A DNA stretch of 40,676 bases from NCBI RefSeq assembly GCF_049587675.1, contig NZ_JBAVEJ010000270.1:1-40676 (forward strand), read 5' to 3'. Position numbers and translations under genes: made by a program. The notes beneath the pieces were generated by a model that was not told the DNA's origin, did not search any database, and saw nothing but the letters and a program-made list of their open reading frames with translations. The stretch comes from Sulfuricaulis sp049587675 (GTDB taxonomy: Bacteria > Pseudomonadota > Gammaproteobacteria > Acidiferrobacterales > Sulfurifustaceae). Each line of letters begins with the position of its first letter. The stretch's first letter is position 1. This document shows positions 17,745 through 25,345 of this stretch, piece by piece.

Positions 17745-19193
17745 TCAAATCGCCGGCGCCTTGATCCCGAAAGCCTCGGGCCTTTTCTTGGCTTTTTCCT
17801 CTTCGTCGGTCTTTACCAGCACGTCATAATATGTGCGCACGGCGTTGACGAAGATGACTGGCTCCAGCCCGCGGGCATAGCCGTTTTTGGTCTTGGGGTA
17901 CCAGGCTTCGTCGGCGAGCAGCGGCAGGTAGGTCTTGACATCATTCCACTTGTTCGGATCATGGCCTTGCTTCTGGGTAATGATGCGCGCGTCTTCCAGA
18001 TGACTGGTACCGATGTTATACGCCGCGAGCGCCATCCATGTTCGATCGGGTTCGGTGATGCCGGGTGGCATGCGCTCGATCAGGCCTTGGAGATAACGGG
18101 CACCGCCGTCGATGCTTTGTGTTACATTCTGACGGTCGGTAATCCCGAGCTGGTTGGCGGTTTCTTCCGTCAGCATCATCATGCCGCGCACGCCGGTCGG
18201 TGAGGTCGCGGTCGGGTCCCAGTAGGATTCCTGGTAACCGAGGGCGGCGAGCAGCCGCCAGTCGAGGTTGTACTGCTTGGCCGCCTTTTCGAACATTAGC
18301 TGATATTGCGCCAGGCGGCTGCGTATGCGCACTTTGTATACGCTCAGGTTGACGAAGTTCGAGCGGCTGGCCGGGCCGTAATAGCGATCGACCAGTTGCG
18401 CCAGTTCACCCGAGGCGCGGCTTTTTTCCAGAAACTTCACGGCGGCGTCGTACAAACTTCGATCTTCGCCCAGAGGGAAGGCCCAGGCCAGCGCCTCCGG
18501 ATTCTGGAGATCGAAGGCGACCTGAATCTCGGGGAAATATTGCCGGTTGATCGCGACGATGTTCGAATCGGCGATGCTGATTTCGAGCAGCCCTTCCCAT
18601 ACGAGCTGCAGCAATTCCTCGGTTTCCTTATCCACCTCGGTCCACTTCAATTCGGGATATTGCTGCTTGAGTTCGTTCAGCCGCTCGGCATAGCTGGTGC
18701 CGGCTTGCACTTCGATCTGCCGGCCGATCAATTCCTCGGCGCTGGCGGGCCGGTCGGTCCCCGATCGGTAAATCACCTGCTGGTGGATTTCCTGATAGGG
18801 CGGGCCGAACCGGACCAGTTTGCTCCGCGCCTCCGTCACTGTGATCCCCGCCGCCGCCAGGTCGGCATCGCCCTTGAGCAGCCGTGGAATGATGTCGTTG
18901 AATTTTTCGGCGACCACGAAACGCGGTTTCACGCCGAGATAGTTGGCGAAGCTTTTCACCAGATCGTATTCGAACCCGGCCGGTCCTTCCGGCATCTCGT
19001 AATAAGTGGTGGGGCTGGTGCGCGTCAGCACCACCAGTTCGCCCGCGGATTTGACGTCCCGCAGCTTGTTCTTCTCAAAAAAGGAACAGGACAGGAGTTG
19101 CGGGAAAACCAGCAAAACCAGCAGGGCAGGACGGCAGATTCGGAGCGCGGCGTGAAATATCCCGGTTGGCTGGTCAGTCCCGATACGATCCAT
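17745..19193 (-). CDS. mltF: MltF, membrane-bound lytic murein transglycosylase F
   Basis: MltF cleaves the glycan strands of peptidoglycan, giving 1,6-anhydro-muropeptides. The 482 residues comprise a solute-binding-protein-like regulatory domain (about 45-275) and an SLT lysozyme-like domain (about 295-450) with catalytic E322 in GYQESYWDP and the conserved SPTGVRGMMM. The N-terminus has a hydrophobic stretch ending LLSC (C36), which may be a lipobox, so the protein may be lipid-anchored rather than simply membrane-spanning. The amino-terminal extension before the hydrophobic stretch is long, so a later start is possible. Confidence 0.92.
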   Translation of the reverse strand: MDRIGTDQPTGIFHAALRICRPALLVLLVFPQLLSCSFFEKNKLRDVKSAGELVVLTRTSPTTYYEMPEGPAGFEYDLVKSFANYLGVKPRFVVAEKFNDIIPRLLKGDADLAAAGITVTEARSKLVRFGPPYQEIHQQVIYRSGTDRPASAEELIGRQIEVQAGTSYAERLNELKQQYPELKWTEVDKETEELLQLVWEGLLEISIADSNIVAINRQYFPEIQVAFDLQNPEALAWAFPLGEDRSLYDAAVKFLEKSRASGELAQLVDRYYGPASRSNFVNLSVYKVRIRSRLAQYQLMFEKAAKQYNLDWRLLAALGYQESYWDPTATSPTGVRGMMMLTEETANQLGITDRQNVTQSIDGGARYLQGLIERMPPGITEPDRTWMALAAYNIGTSHLEDARIITQKQGHDPNKWNDVKTYLPLLADEAWYPKTKNGYARGLEPVIFVNAVRTYYDVLVKTDEEEKAKKRPEAFGIKAPAI

Positions 19194-19294
19194 AGAGCTA
19201 AACCTAGTGCAGCGTCAGGCGCTTGTCACGTGCCTCATGCATGGCCGAAACAGTGTGTATTGGTATAGATGTCGCCCTACTTCGTTCGTCTGGG

Positions 19295-19300
19295 TATAAT
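19295..19300 (+). promoter_or_regulatory. -10 box for tRNA-Ser(CGA)
   Basis: A perfect TATAAT sits 13 bases before the mature tRNA 5' end. I see no good -35 box at 16-18 bases upstream, so the promoter may depend on an activator or tolerate a poor -35. Confidence 0.5.
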
Positions 19301-19313
19301 GATAGTTGCCGCC

Positions 19314-19402
19314 GGAGAGGTACCGAAGCGGTCACAACGGCGCTGACTCGAAATCAGATGGGCGGAAACGCCACGGGGGTTCGAATCCCTCCCTCTCCGC
19401 CA
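19314..19402 (+). tRNA. tRNA-Ser (anticodon CGA)
   Basis: The acceptor stem GGAGAGG (19314-19320) pairs with CCTCTCC (19392-19398), with discriminator G and an encoded CCA. The anticodon loop CTCGAAA gives anticodon CGA, reading UCG. A long variable arm (GGGCGGAAACGCC) is the class II signature of serine tRNAs, and the T loop is GTTCGAAT. The outermost anticodon-stem pair appears to be a G-A mismatch. A strong terminator follows. Confidence 0.96.
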
Positions 19403-19403
19403 A

Positions 19404-19449
19404 TTTAAAACAATAAGGGGGCACGCATGTGCCCCCTTATTGTTTTAAA
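19404..19449. terminator. strong bidirectional terminator behind tRNA-Ser(CGA)
   Basis: The arms 19404-19424 and 19429-19449 are perfectly complementary over 21 bp with the loop GCAT. The core is GGGGGCAC pairing with GTGCCCCC, flanked by A-rich and T-rich halves, so it can end transcription in both directions. Confidence 0.9.
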
Positions 19450-19480
19450 GCCGGCCGAAGGAATGGTATGGGAACCCGGA

Positions 19481-19585
19481 GGGTTCGACCAGCGTCGCCA
19501 GGAGCGACGCGGAACGCCGCGAAGCGGCGGCCCCGAAGGGGCGAGGCGCAGGGATGCACCGAGTAATCCCTCCCTCTCCGCCAAT
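19481..19585 (+). repeat. structured repeat ending in a copy of the tRNA-Ser(CGA) 3' end
   Basis: The 312 bases between tRNA-Ser(CGA) and the next gene hold no gene. From 19481 there is GGTTCGAC followed by three hairpins in a row: GCGTCGC/GCGACGC (19492-19510), CGCCGC/GCGGCG with a GAA loop (19515-19529), and GCCCC/GGGGC with a GAA loop (19530-19542). Then GCGCAGGGATGCACCGAG leads into 19565-19585, which is identical over 21 bases to the tRNA 3' end and its flank (19384-19404). A decayed terminator-like hairpin follows at about 19588-19622. This looks like an integration scar or a tRNA-tail repeat. Confidence 0.7.
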
Positions 19586-19714
19586 CAAATATAAAAAGGG
19601 ACCTTATGGCCCCTTATTTATTTGGCCTGTGAAAAAATGGATTCGAGTGCAAAGGGCGCCTAATCCGGGATGTTCTACTATATAGAATACCCCTTACAAA
19701 TTTATCGTTGCCAC

Positions 19715-20746
19715 ATGGATAAGAACATCCTCAAAACCCTGGTCCCCATCAATTCGCTGACGCCCGAAAACTTCAAGGAACTAGCGGCCGAGGCCGTCAT
19801 CGAAAATATGACTGCCGGGAGCCAGCTGTTCAAGCAAGGCGACCGCGACATTCATTCCGTGTTTCTGTTGTCAGGAGAAGTCGCGCTGACTTCAACCGAC
19901 AGCGCCGACAGTCGCCATGTGGTTGCCGGTACCGATGACGCACGCTATGCGCTTGCGCAGCTCAAGCCGCGCCAGTACACCGGCACCGCCAAGACAGCCA
20001 TTACCGTCGCTTGGGTGGACAGCGCCATGTTGGACCGTTTGCTCACTTGGGACCAGACGACCGGTTATGAGGTCACTGAATTCGACGGCAGTCAGGACCC
20101 CGAATGGATGATACGCATGTTGCGCAGCGATACATTCCAGAAATTGCCGCCTTCCAATATCAATGCCCTGTTTGCCCGCTTTGAGCCGATCGAGGTCAAG
20201 GCAAACCAGGTCATCATCCGGCAAGGAGATCCCGGCGACTTTTACTACATCATCAAAACCGGCAAAGCCAACGTGTCACGCAAGGCAGAGAAAGGCGGCA
20301 AGGTTTCTGTTGTTGGACAACTGGGCGAAGGTGACGGTTTTGGTGAAGAAGCGCTTCTGTCCGGTGCGCCACGCAATGCCACGGTGGTGATGGCGGTGGA
20401 TGGCGTCCTCATGCGCCTGGGCCGGAAAGATTTCAATGAGCTGATGCGCGAGCCGCTGGTGCAGTGGGTGGCGCTGGATCAGGCCAGAGCCTTGGCGCAG
20501 AAGGGAGCCGGGCTGCTCGATGTGCGCACCGAGGATGAATTTCGCAACGGCACCGTCAAGGGCAGCGTCAACCTGCCGCTGTATATGTTGCGGCGCAAGG
20601 CCCGGGAGCTCGACTCAAAACGCCACTATGTAGTTTTTTGTCAGACCGGCAGCCGCAGTTGCGCGGCGGCGTTTTTGCTGAGTCAGCGGGGATTCGAGGT
20701 TTCGGTTCTGCGCGGCGGTTTGGGCGGACTTTCCCGCGCTGCCTGA
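19715..20746 (+). CDS. two cyclic-nucleotide-binding-like domains fused to a rhodanese domain
   Basis: I chose the ATG at 19715 (343 residues) over the frame opening at 19670. A possible -10 box (TAGAAT, 19683-19688) lies between them, and the extra residues are not domain-like. A first CNB-like fold (about 22-105) lacks the phosphate-binding cassette. The second (about 155-245) has it as GFGEEALLSGAPRNATV, with R220 placed to hold a cyclic nucleotide phosphate. A rhodanese domain (about 255-341) has active-site C309 in VVFCQTGSRS. There is no signal peptide, so it is cytoplasmic. It may couple cyclic nucleotide sensing to sulfur transfer or persulfide chemistry; the substrate is unknown. Confidence 0.85.
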   Translation: MDKNILKTLVPINSLTPENFKELAAEAVIENMTAGSQLFKQGDRDIHSVFLLSGEVALTSTDSADSRHVVAGTDDARYALAQLKPRQYTGTAKTAITVAWVDSAMLDRLLTWDQTTGYEVTEFDGSQDPEWMIRMLRSDTFQKLPPSNINALFARFEPIEVKANQVIIRQGDPGDFYYIIKTGKANVSRKAEKGGKVSVVGQLGEGDGFGEEALLSGAPRNATVVMAVDGVLMRLGRKDFNELMREPLVQWVALDQARALAQKGAGLLDVRTEDEFRNGTVKGSVNLPLYMLRRKARELDSKRHYVVFCQTGSRSCAAAFLLSQRGFEVSVLRGGLGGLSRAA

Positions 20747-20834
20747 TTGCTTTATTGCGGAGAACTGCCCGGTAGTTTACCCTTGCGTCCCGTTTTGGCG
20801 CGTGGCGCCGTGTGTTATCCCGAAATAGAGTTAC

Positions 20835-20925
<91 letters not shown>

Positions 20926-20930
20926 GTCAA

Positions 20931-20961
20931 ATAAAAACGGGGCCATCGGCCCCGTTTTTAT
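20931..20961. terminator. terminator behind tRNA-Ser(GGA)
   Basis: ATAAAAACGGGGCC (20931-20944) and GGCCCCGTTTTTAT (20948-20961) form a perfect 14-bp stem with loop ATC, ending in a T-run. It is symmetric and can act in both directions. Confidence 0.92.
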
Positions 20962-21180
20962 CTTGTACGCGAATAGGCAGATGTCGATGACATCAAGCCG
21001 GCGCAGTCTTCGCGCCAACGCCGCGGTTCTGATCTGTGTCAAAGACACACGCGACATTTTTACCCAGACTTTTGGATTCGCCGGTTGGCACATGACGACG
21101 TCCTTCTGTCCCGACTGAACGCGCTGGATAGTCGCGTGGTCGTGCGGCTGTCACCTTGTCGATGGAAGGAGGTAGCTACG

Positions 21181-21828
21181 ATGCAATTTCGAATTTGGGC
21201 AGGAGTGTTGCTGATGATCATGACCGCGTCGACAATCGCGAGTGAACAGCAGATCGTACGCTTGCCGTCACCGCAGACCGAGGGCGGAAAACCACTGATG
21301 CAGGCGCTTAAGGAACGGCATTCGACGCGTGAGTTCAGTCCCGAGGCGCTGCCGCCCCAGGTGCTATCGAATCTGTTGTGGGCCGCGGCCGGCTTGAACC
21401 GGCCGACGTCGGGTCAGCGTACTGTCCCGTCAGCGCGCGACTGGCGCGAGATCGACGTCTACGTCGCGATGACGCAGGGCATGTACCGCTACGATGCCAA
21501 GGCGAACGCGTTGCAACCGGTCGTCGCGCGCGACTTGCGCGCGCTCACGGGTGTGCAGGACTTTGTCGCCATGGCACCGGTTAACCTGGTCTACGTCGCT
21601 AATCTCGAACGCATGGAAGGATCCGCCGCTGAACAAAAAGAGTTTTACGCCGCGACCGACGCTGGCTTTATCGCACAGAACGTTTATCTCTTCTGCGCAT
21701 CCGCTAACCTCGCCACCGTGGTGCGCGGGTCGGTCGAACGCGATGCCCTTGCCAAGGCCATGGGGCTGGCCCCGTACCAGCGGATTATACTGGCGCAAAC
21801 CGTGGGTTATCCCGCGAAAGGACGCTAG
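21181..21828 (+). CDS. secreted SagB-type nitroreductase-family protein
   Basis: The 215-residue protein starts at the ATG at 21181, which has a perfect AAGGAGGT seven bases upstream; the frame itself opens earlier at 21085. A signal peptide (MQFRIWAGVLLMIMTASTIA, then S-EQQ) predicts export. The rest is a nitroreductase fold binding flavin: RHSTREF supplies the phosphate-binding arginine and serine, and AAAGLNRPTSGQRTVPS and TDAGFIAQNVYLFC are typical of small SagB-like members. The substrate is unknown. It lies alone between two copies of the tRNA-Ser(GGA) 3' end. Confidence 0.85.
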   Translation: MQFRIWAGVLLMIMTASTIASEQQIVRLPSPQTEGGKPLMQALKERHSTREFSPEALPPQVLSNLLWAAAGLNRPTSGQRTVPSARDWREIDVYVAMTQGMYRYDAKANALQPVVARDLRALTGVQDFVAMAPVNLVYVANLERMEGSAAEQKEFYAATDAGFIAQNVYLFCASANLATVVRGSVERDALAKAMGLAPYQRIILAQTVGYPAKGR

Positions 21829-21927
21829 GGAATGCAGGAGCGTATCGACAGCGGCCCCCAACGGGCGCGGCAGGATGCCGAGCCCTGGGTTTCATGCTGA
21901 GCAGGATAGCGAAGCGCAGAAACGACT

Positions 21928-21951
21928 AATCCCTCCCTCTCCGCCAGTCAA
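21928..21951 (+). repeat. second copy of the tRNA-Ser(GGA) 3' end (att-like direct repeat)
   Basis: These 24 bases are identical to 20907-20930, the end of tRNA-Ser(GGA) with its flank CCAGTCAA, 1021 bases apart. A degraded version of the tRNA terminator follows (AATGGGGCC, then AGGCCCTTTATT). Downstream, TTTGACCTGTGAATGAG resembles TTTGGCCTGTGAAAAAA after the copy at 19565. The layout is that of attL/attR around a small insert, but no integrase is seen. Confidence 0.75.
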
Positions 21952-22027
21952 TTAAAATGGGGCCATAAGGCCCTTTATTATTTGACCTGTGAATGAGTGA
22001 ATTCGAGCCCTCGGTAAATTCATAGAC

Positions 22028-22170
22028 CGGGTTCGACAAGTTCGCCGCAGGCGAACTTGAACGCTGGAGCGCAGCAAGGAGTGGCGCAGAGATGCGTCGC
22101 TTACGGAGCTAAGGACGCACGGCGGCCCCGAAGGGGTGATGGCCGCAGGCCAGAGTAATACCACCCTCAT
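22028..22170 (+). repeat. structured dispersed repeat with a degenerate tRNA tail
   Basis: This fills much of the 511-base gene-free stretch 21829-22339. It contains GGTTCGAC, a perfect 10-bp hairpin (CAAGTTCGCC 22037-22046 with GGCGAACTTG 22050-22059), the 80-base unit 22057-22136 that recurs at 38632-38711 with ten mismatches by my count, CCCC-GAA-GGGG, and an end AGAGTAATACCACCCTC that resembles AGTAATCCCTCCCTC of the copy at 19562. No protein-coding signal. TATGAT at 22264-22269 further on may be a -10 box for the next gene. Confidence 0.7.
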
Positions 22171-22339
22171 GAGGCCCCTGCGCAAAGAGAGGTCGCATAG
22201 ACTTCATGGCGTCGGTACAACGGACGTAGATAAGTCTGGCAAGACGGCGAAATAGTTAACAGTTATGATAACGAATGCTGGAAATTGAGGCCGCTGCTGC
22301 GTATCCGTTGGTGTTCATATCCGGTCTACGGGACTGATC

Positions 22340-23161
22340 ATGCGTGCCGCATTGCGTGTGTTGCTGAATGGCTACGATTACCTGGTGCTGTATCTCGGCC
22401 TGGCCTGGCTGGGGATACTGTGCCTGGCATGGACGCCGATTGCGATGATCATTTACCTGCTATTGTCCGAGCGCCGGGGACAGGCGCTGGGGCGTTACGC
22501 CATCATGGTGGTGTTTCGATTTTACCTTGCCAGCCTTAGCGTGTCGCGCCGGTGCAGCTTTGATCTGGAGGCGCTGGATGTGCTGCGCGATGAACCGTCG
22601 CTGATTATTGCGCCCAATCATCCGTGCCTGCTGGATGCAGTGATGGTAATTTCACGCTTGCCGAATGTTGCCTGCGTGCTCAAAGCCGAGCTGATGAACA
22701 ATATTTTTCTCGGTGCGGGTGCCCGACTGGCGCGCTACATCCGCAATGAACCGGTGCGGCGCATGGTGCGGTTGGCGATCAAGGATTTTGACTCTGGCAG
22801 CCATCTGTTGCTATTCCCGGAAGGCACCCGCACCATCACGCGCCCGGTCAACCCGCTCAAGGGCAGTATCGGACTGATCGCGAATTATGCACAGGTGCCC
22901 GTACAGACAATTCTGATAGAAACCGACTCGGCATATTTGAGCAAAGGCTGGTCGCTGTTCCGCAAACCGCCGATGCCGATCCATTATCGGGTGCGTTTGG
23001 GAAGGCGCTTTGATCCACCGCGGAATACCCAGCGCTTCATGGCTGAACTGGAACACTACTTTGCGCATGAGCTGATGCAAGGCTCGGCATTCTACCCGGC
23101 TAATTCCCTCCCCACGCAGGCTGACCGTACTCCTGACCTCACTTCCCGTACACCGTCATGA
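22340..23161 (+). CDS. PlsC-like lysophospholipid/1-acylglycerol-3-phosphate acyltransferase
   Basis: The 273-residue membrane-associated enzyme has an N-terminal hydrophobic hairpin (about 15-45) and the acyltransferase motifs HPCLLD (H94, D99, the HX4D catalytic pair) and FPEGTR (159-164). It should move an acyl chain from ACP or CoA to a lipid or glycolipid acceptor. The stop overlaps the start of the glycosyltransferase gene (ATGA), so the two probably work together. An acyltransferase plus family 2 glycosyltransferase is a regular part of aryl-polyene-type clusters, where they build the lipid anchor. The start has only a weak ribosome-binding site. Confidence 0.85.
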   Translation: MRAALRVLLNGYDYLVLYLGLAWLGILCLAWTPIAMIIYLLLSERRGQALGRYAIMVVFRFYLASLSVSRRCSFDLEALDVLRDEPSLIIAPNHPCLLDAVMVISRLPNVACVLKAELMNNIFLGAGARLARYIRNEPVRRMVRLAIKDFDSGSHLLLFPEGTRTITRPVNPLKGSIGLIANYAQVPVQTILIETDSAYLSKGWSLFRKPPMPIHYRVRLGRRFDPPRNTQRFMAELEHYFAHELMQGSAFYPANSLPTQADRTPDLTSRTPS

Positions 23162-23922
23162 GTGGTGTCTCGACTACGCATCTCGTCCTCATCCCCAGCT
23201 ATAACCCCGGTGCCAAAGTCTATGAAACCGTACGTGCGGCACGCCAATACTGGACTCCGGTGTGGGTGGTGGTGGATGGCAGCAACGACGGCAGCGCCGA
23301 GGGTTTATTGGCGATGACAGCGCAAGACGCCGGCCTGCGCGTGATCGTGTTGCCGCACAACCAGGGTAAGGGCGCGGCGGTACTGCACGGCCTGGAACAG
23401 GCGGCAGCAGCGGGATTCAGTCACTTATTAACCATGGATTCGGATGGCCAGCATCCACCCGAATGTATCCCTGCGTTCATGGCGGAATCCTCCAGACAGC
23501 CGGCTGCTATGATATTGGGCGTACCGGTGTTCGATGCCAGTGCGCCGGGCTTGCGTGTGAAAGGGCGCCGCGTATCCAACTGGTGGGCCAATCTGGAAAC
23601 GCTATGGGCAGGCATAGGCGACTCGCTGTTCGGGTTCCGCGTCTATCCGGTTGACGCGTTGCGGCAAGTGATGCGTCATCAATTGTGGATGCGTCACTTC
23701 GACTTCGATCCCGAGGCCGTGGTGCGCCTGTGCTGGCGCGGCGTCAGGCCGGTCAATCTGCCCGCACCGGTGCGCTATTACCGTGCGGAGGAGGGCGGCG
23801 TGTCGCATTTCCGCTACCTGCGCGACAACGTGCTGTTGAGCTGGATGCACACGCGCCTGTTTGTCGGCTTTGTGTTGCGTTTACCCGTTTTGCTGGTAAG
23901 ACGGGTGCGGGGACGATTTTAA
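23158..23922 (+). CDS. family 2 glycosyltransferase
   Basis: The 254-residue GT-A enzyme has the nucleotide-sugar motifs DGSNDGS (40-46) and DSDGQH (94-99), the latter containing the metal-binding acidic pair. The order and spacing resemble dolichol-phosphate-sugar synthases and the glycosyltransferases of aryl-polyene clusters. The C-terminus (FVLRLPVLLVRRVRGRF) is hydrophobic and basic, fitting membrane attachment. Sugar donor and acceptor are unknown. It is coupled to the acyltransferase before it and faces the ketoreductase gene across 105 bases that hold only small hairpins. Confidence 0.85.
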   Translation: MSGVSTTHLVLIPSYNPGAKVYETVRAARQYWTPVWVVVDGSNDGSAEGLLAMTAQDAGLRVIVLPHNQGKGAAVLHGLEQAAAAGFSHLLTMDSDGQHPPECIPAFMAESSRQPAAMILGVPVFDASAPGLRVKGRRVSNWWANLETLWAGIGDSLFGFRVYPVDALRQVMRHQLWMRHFDFDPEAVVRLCWRGVRPVNLPAPVRYYRAEEGGVSHFRYLRDNVLLSWMHTRLFVGFVLRLPVLLVRRVRGRF

Positions 23923-24027
23923 TTCCACGATTTTCATATTCAAACTCGTGTTTGATAGTAATCAGTCAGCGGGATGTGCAGTGAATGCACCGGAGTAGGT
24001 CTAGGGGGTTCATCTTGTTGCTCACCG

Positions 24028-24747
24028 TTAAATCATGCCGCCATTGATGGAGATAATCTGCCCGGTGATATAGGCCGCCTGGGTCGAGGCGAGAAACCCG
24101 ATCAGGTCGGCAACTTCACCGGGGGTACCGGCGCGTTTCATCGGCACCATGCGCGCGATATCCTGGGCGTCGAACGCCGATTCGCTCATCGGGGTATCGA
24201 TAATGCCGGGCGCCACCGCGTTGACGGTGATGCCCCGGCTGGCGACTTCCTGCGCCAGCGACTTGGTGGCTGAATTGAGCGCGCCCTTGGCAGCGGAATA
24301 ATTGACCTGTCCGCGATTGCCGGTCAGCGCGGCGATGGAAGACATATTGATGATGCGCCCCCAGCGGCTGCGGATCATCGGCATTATCAGCGGCTGGGTG
24401 ACGTTGAAAAAGCCGTTAACAGTTACGTCTATCACCCGATGCCACTGCTCGGCGCGCATGCCGGGAAACACGGCGTCGTCATGGATGCCGGCATTGTTGA
24501 CCAAAATCTGGATCGGCTGGTGCTCGACGAGGGGGGTCAGCGCAGCGGCTACCGCTGTGCTGTCGGTCACATCAAATGCCAGCGCCTGCGCACTGCCACC
24601 GCTTGCACAAATGGCTTCGGCCAGCGTCTGTGCGGCTTGCAGTCTGCGATTGGCATGAATGTAGACATGGCAGCCATCGGCAGCAAGACGGCGGCAGATG
24701 GCCGCGCCAATGCTGCCGCTCCCGCCGGTCACCAGGGCATTTTTCAT
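24028..24747 (-). CDS. FabG-like 3-oxoacyl-ACP reductase (SDR), cluster copy
   Basis: The enzyme reduces 3-ketoacyl-ACP with NADPH. I set the start at 24747, preceded by AGGAGAG, giving MKNALVTGGSGSIG and 239 residues; a frame extension to 24768 lacks a ribosome-binding site. Classical short-chain dehydrogenase features are present: TGGSGSIG cofactor loop, NNAG, catalytic serine in NMSSIA and YSAAK tyrosine/lysine. It is the last gene of the minus-strand cluster and probably corresponds to the ApeQ role in aryl polyene synthesis. The stop lies next to the convergent glycosyltransferase. Confidence 0.92.
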   Translation of the reverse strand: MKNALVTGGSGSIGAAICRRLAADGCHVYIHANRRLQAAQTLAEAICASGGSAQALAFDVTDSTAVAAALTPLVEHQPIQILVNNAGIHDDAVFPGMRAEQWHRVIDVTVNGFFNVTQPLIMPMIRSRWGRIINMSSIAALTGNRGQVNYSAAKGALNSATKSLAQEVASRGITVNAVAPGIIDTPMSESAFDAQDIARMVPMKRAGTPGEVADLIGFLASTQAAYITGQIISINGGMI

Positions 24748-24762
24748 GGCGCCTCTCCTGAC

Positions 24763-24816
24763 GGACAAGGCGAGAAGCGCCGCTCCAAATTATGAAAAGT
24801 ACTTCTCGCCATGTCC
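24763..24816 (-). repeat. 15-bp hairpin just upstream of the fabG-like ribosome-binding site
   Basis: Positions 24763-24777 (GGACAAGGCGAGAAG) and 24802-24816 (CTTCTCGCCATGTCC) pair over 15 bases with one mismatch around a 24-base loop. In the mRNA the hairpin ends a few bases before AGGAGAG of the reductase gene. There is no T-run, so it is more likely a processing or translation control structure than a terminator. Confidence 0.55.
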
Positions 24817-24832
24817 GTTCCCTCTCTCCTAC

Positions 24833-24853
24833 CTCTCCCCCAGAGGGGGAGAG
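24833..24853. repeat. CTCTCCCCC palindrome
   Basis: CTCTCCCCC (24833-24841) and GGGGGAGAG (24845-24853) form a perfect 9-bp stem with loop AGA. It belongs to the same type as CCTCTCCC/GGGAGAGG inside the exporter gene (30180-30198), suggesting a dispersed palindromic repeat. Confidence 0.6.
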
Positions 24854-24877
24854 TGATGTTGTATCGCTTCGCGATAT

Positions 24878-25345
24878 TCAAGTTAAATGGAGTGTGAGTG
24901 AGTCAGCATTGAGCACGACAGCGGCGCGCCCATCCAGCAGCAGGCGACCCGCCGCGCTGACGCTGAACTGATAAAGAATATTGTTTTCGCTGCGCGTGAT
25001 GCAGGTGGCTTCCACCAGCAGATCGGCGGCGATGTCGTCCAGTCGTGGCACATGCAACCGTGTGTCGCGCACGCTGACCAGATAACCGACCCGTGCGCTG
25101 GTACTGTCTGACGGTGCCAGCAAGGCACCGTGCACGGCCATGGCCTGTGCCGCGTATTCGATACCGCAGGCGGCACCCAGTCGGCCATAAGCGCGCAACG
25201 GGTTGTCGGCGGCGCGGTGGCTGCTCGCGCGACACTGGATGCGCTGCTGATCCCACGCCTCAACATAATCAAGCAGGCACATGCCGCCCTGATGCGGGAT
25301 GTGCCGGGCAATCCAGGCGTGATCTAGTTTGATTTGATCTAGCAC
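24878..25345 (-). CDS. ApeP-like hotdog 3-hydroxyacyl-ACP dehydratase
   Basis: The 155-residue hotdog protein starts at a GTG that overlaps the previous stop by seven bases. The N-terminus HIPHQGGMCLLDYV is the signature of the ApeP dehydratase family found in aryl polyene clusters, and GIEYAAQAMAVHG is its central helix. It should remove water from 3-hydroxyacyl-ACP to give trans-2-enoyl-ACP. In the known APE system ApeP works as a complex with a second dehydratase (ApeI), and a second small hotdog gene is indeed present at 33901-34206. Confidence 0.85.
   Translation of the reverse strand: MLDQIKLDHAWIARHIPHQGGMCLLDYVEAWDQQRIQCRASSHRAADNPLRAYGRLGAACGIEYAAQAMAVHGALLAPSDSTSARVGYLVSVRDTRLHVPRLDDIAADLLVEATCITRSENNILYQFSVSAAGRLLLDGRAAVVLNADSLTLHLT

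Noticed and set aside
18306..19268. 320-codon plus-strand frame across mltF
   Set aside because: Shadow of mltF; no family resemblance and low-complexity composition.
19404..19449. CRISPR-like or phage repeat
   Set aside because: It is a single perfect hairpin with A/T flanks directly after a tRNA, which is a terminator. No regularly spaced repeats exist anywhere in the window.
21952..22185. Minus-strand frame in the repeat, similar in peptide sequence to one at 38572-38793
   Set aside because: The shared peptide (CVLSSV..ASLRHS) arises because both frames read through the same 80-base DNA repeat. The third codon positions are no more variable than the others, so nothing indicates coding.
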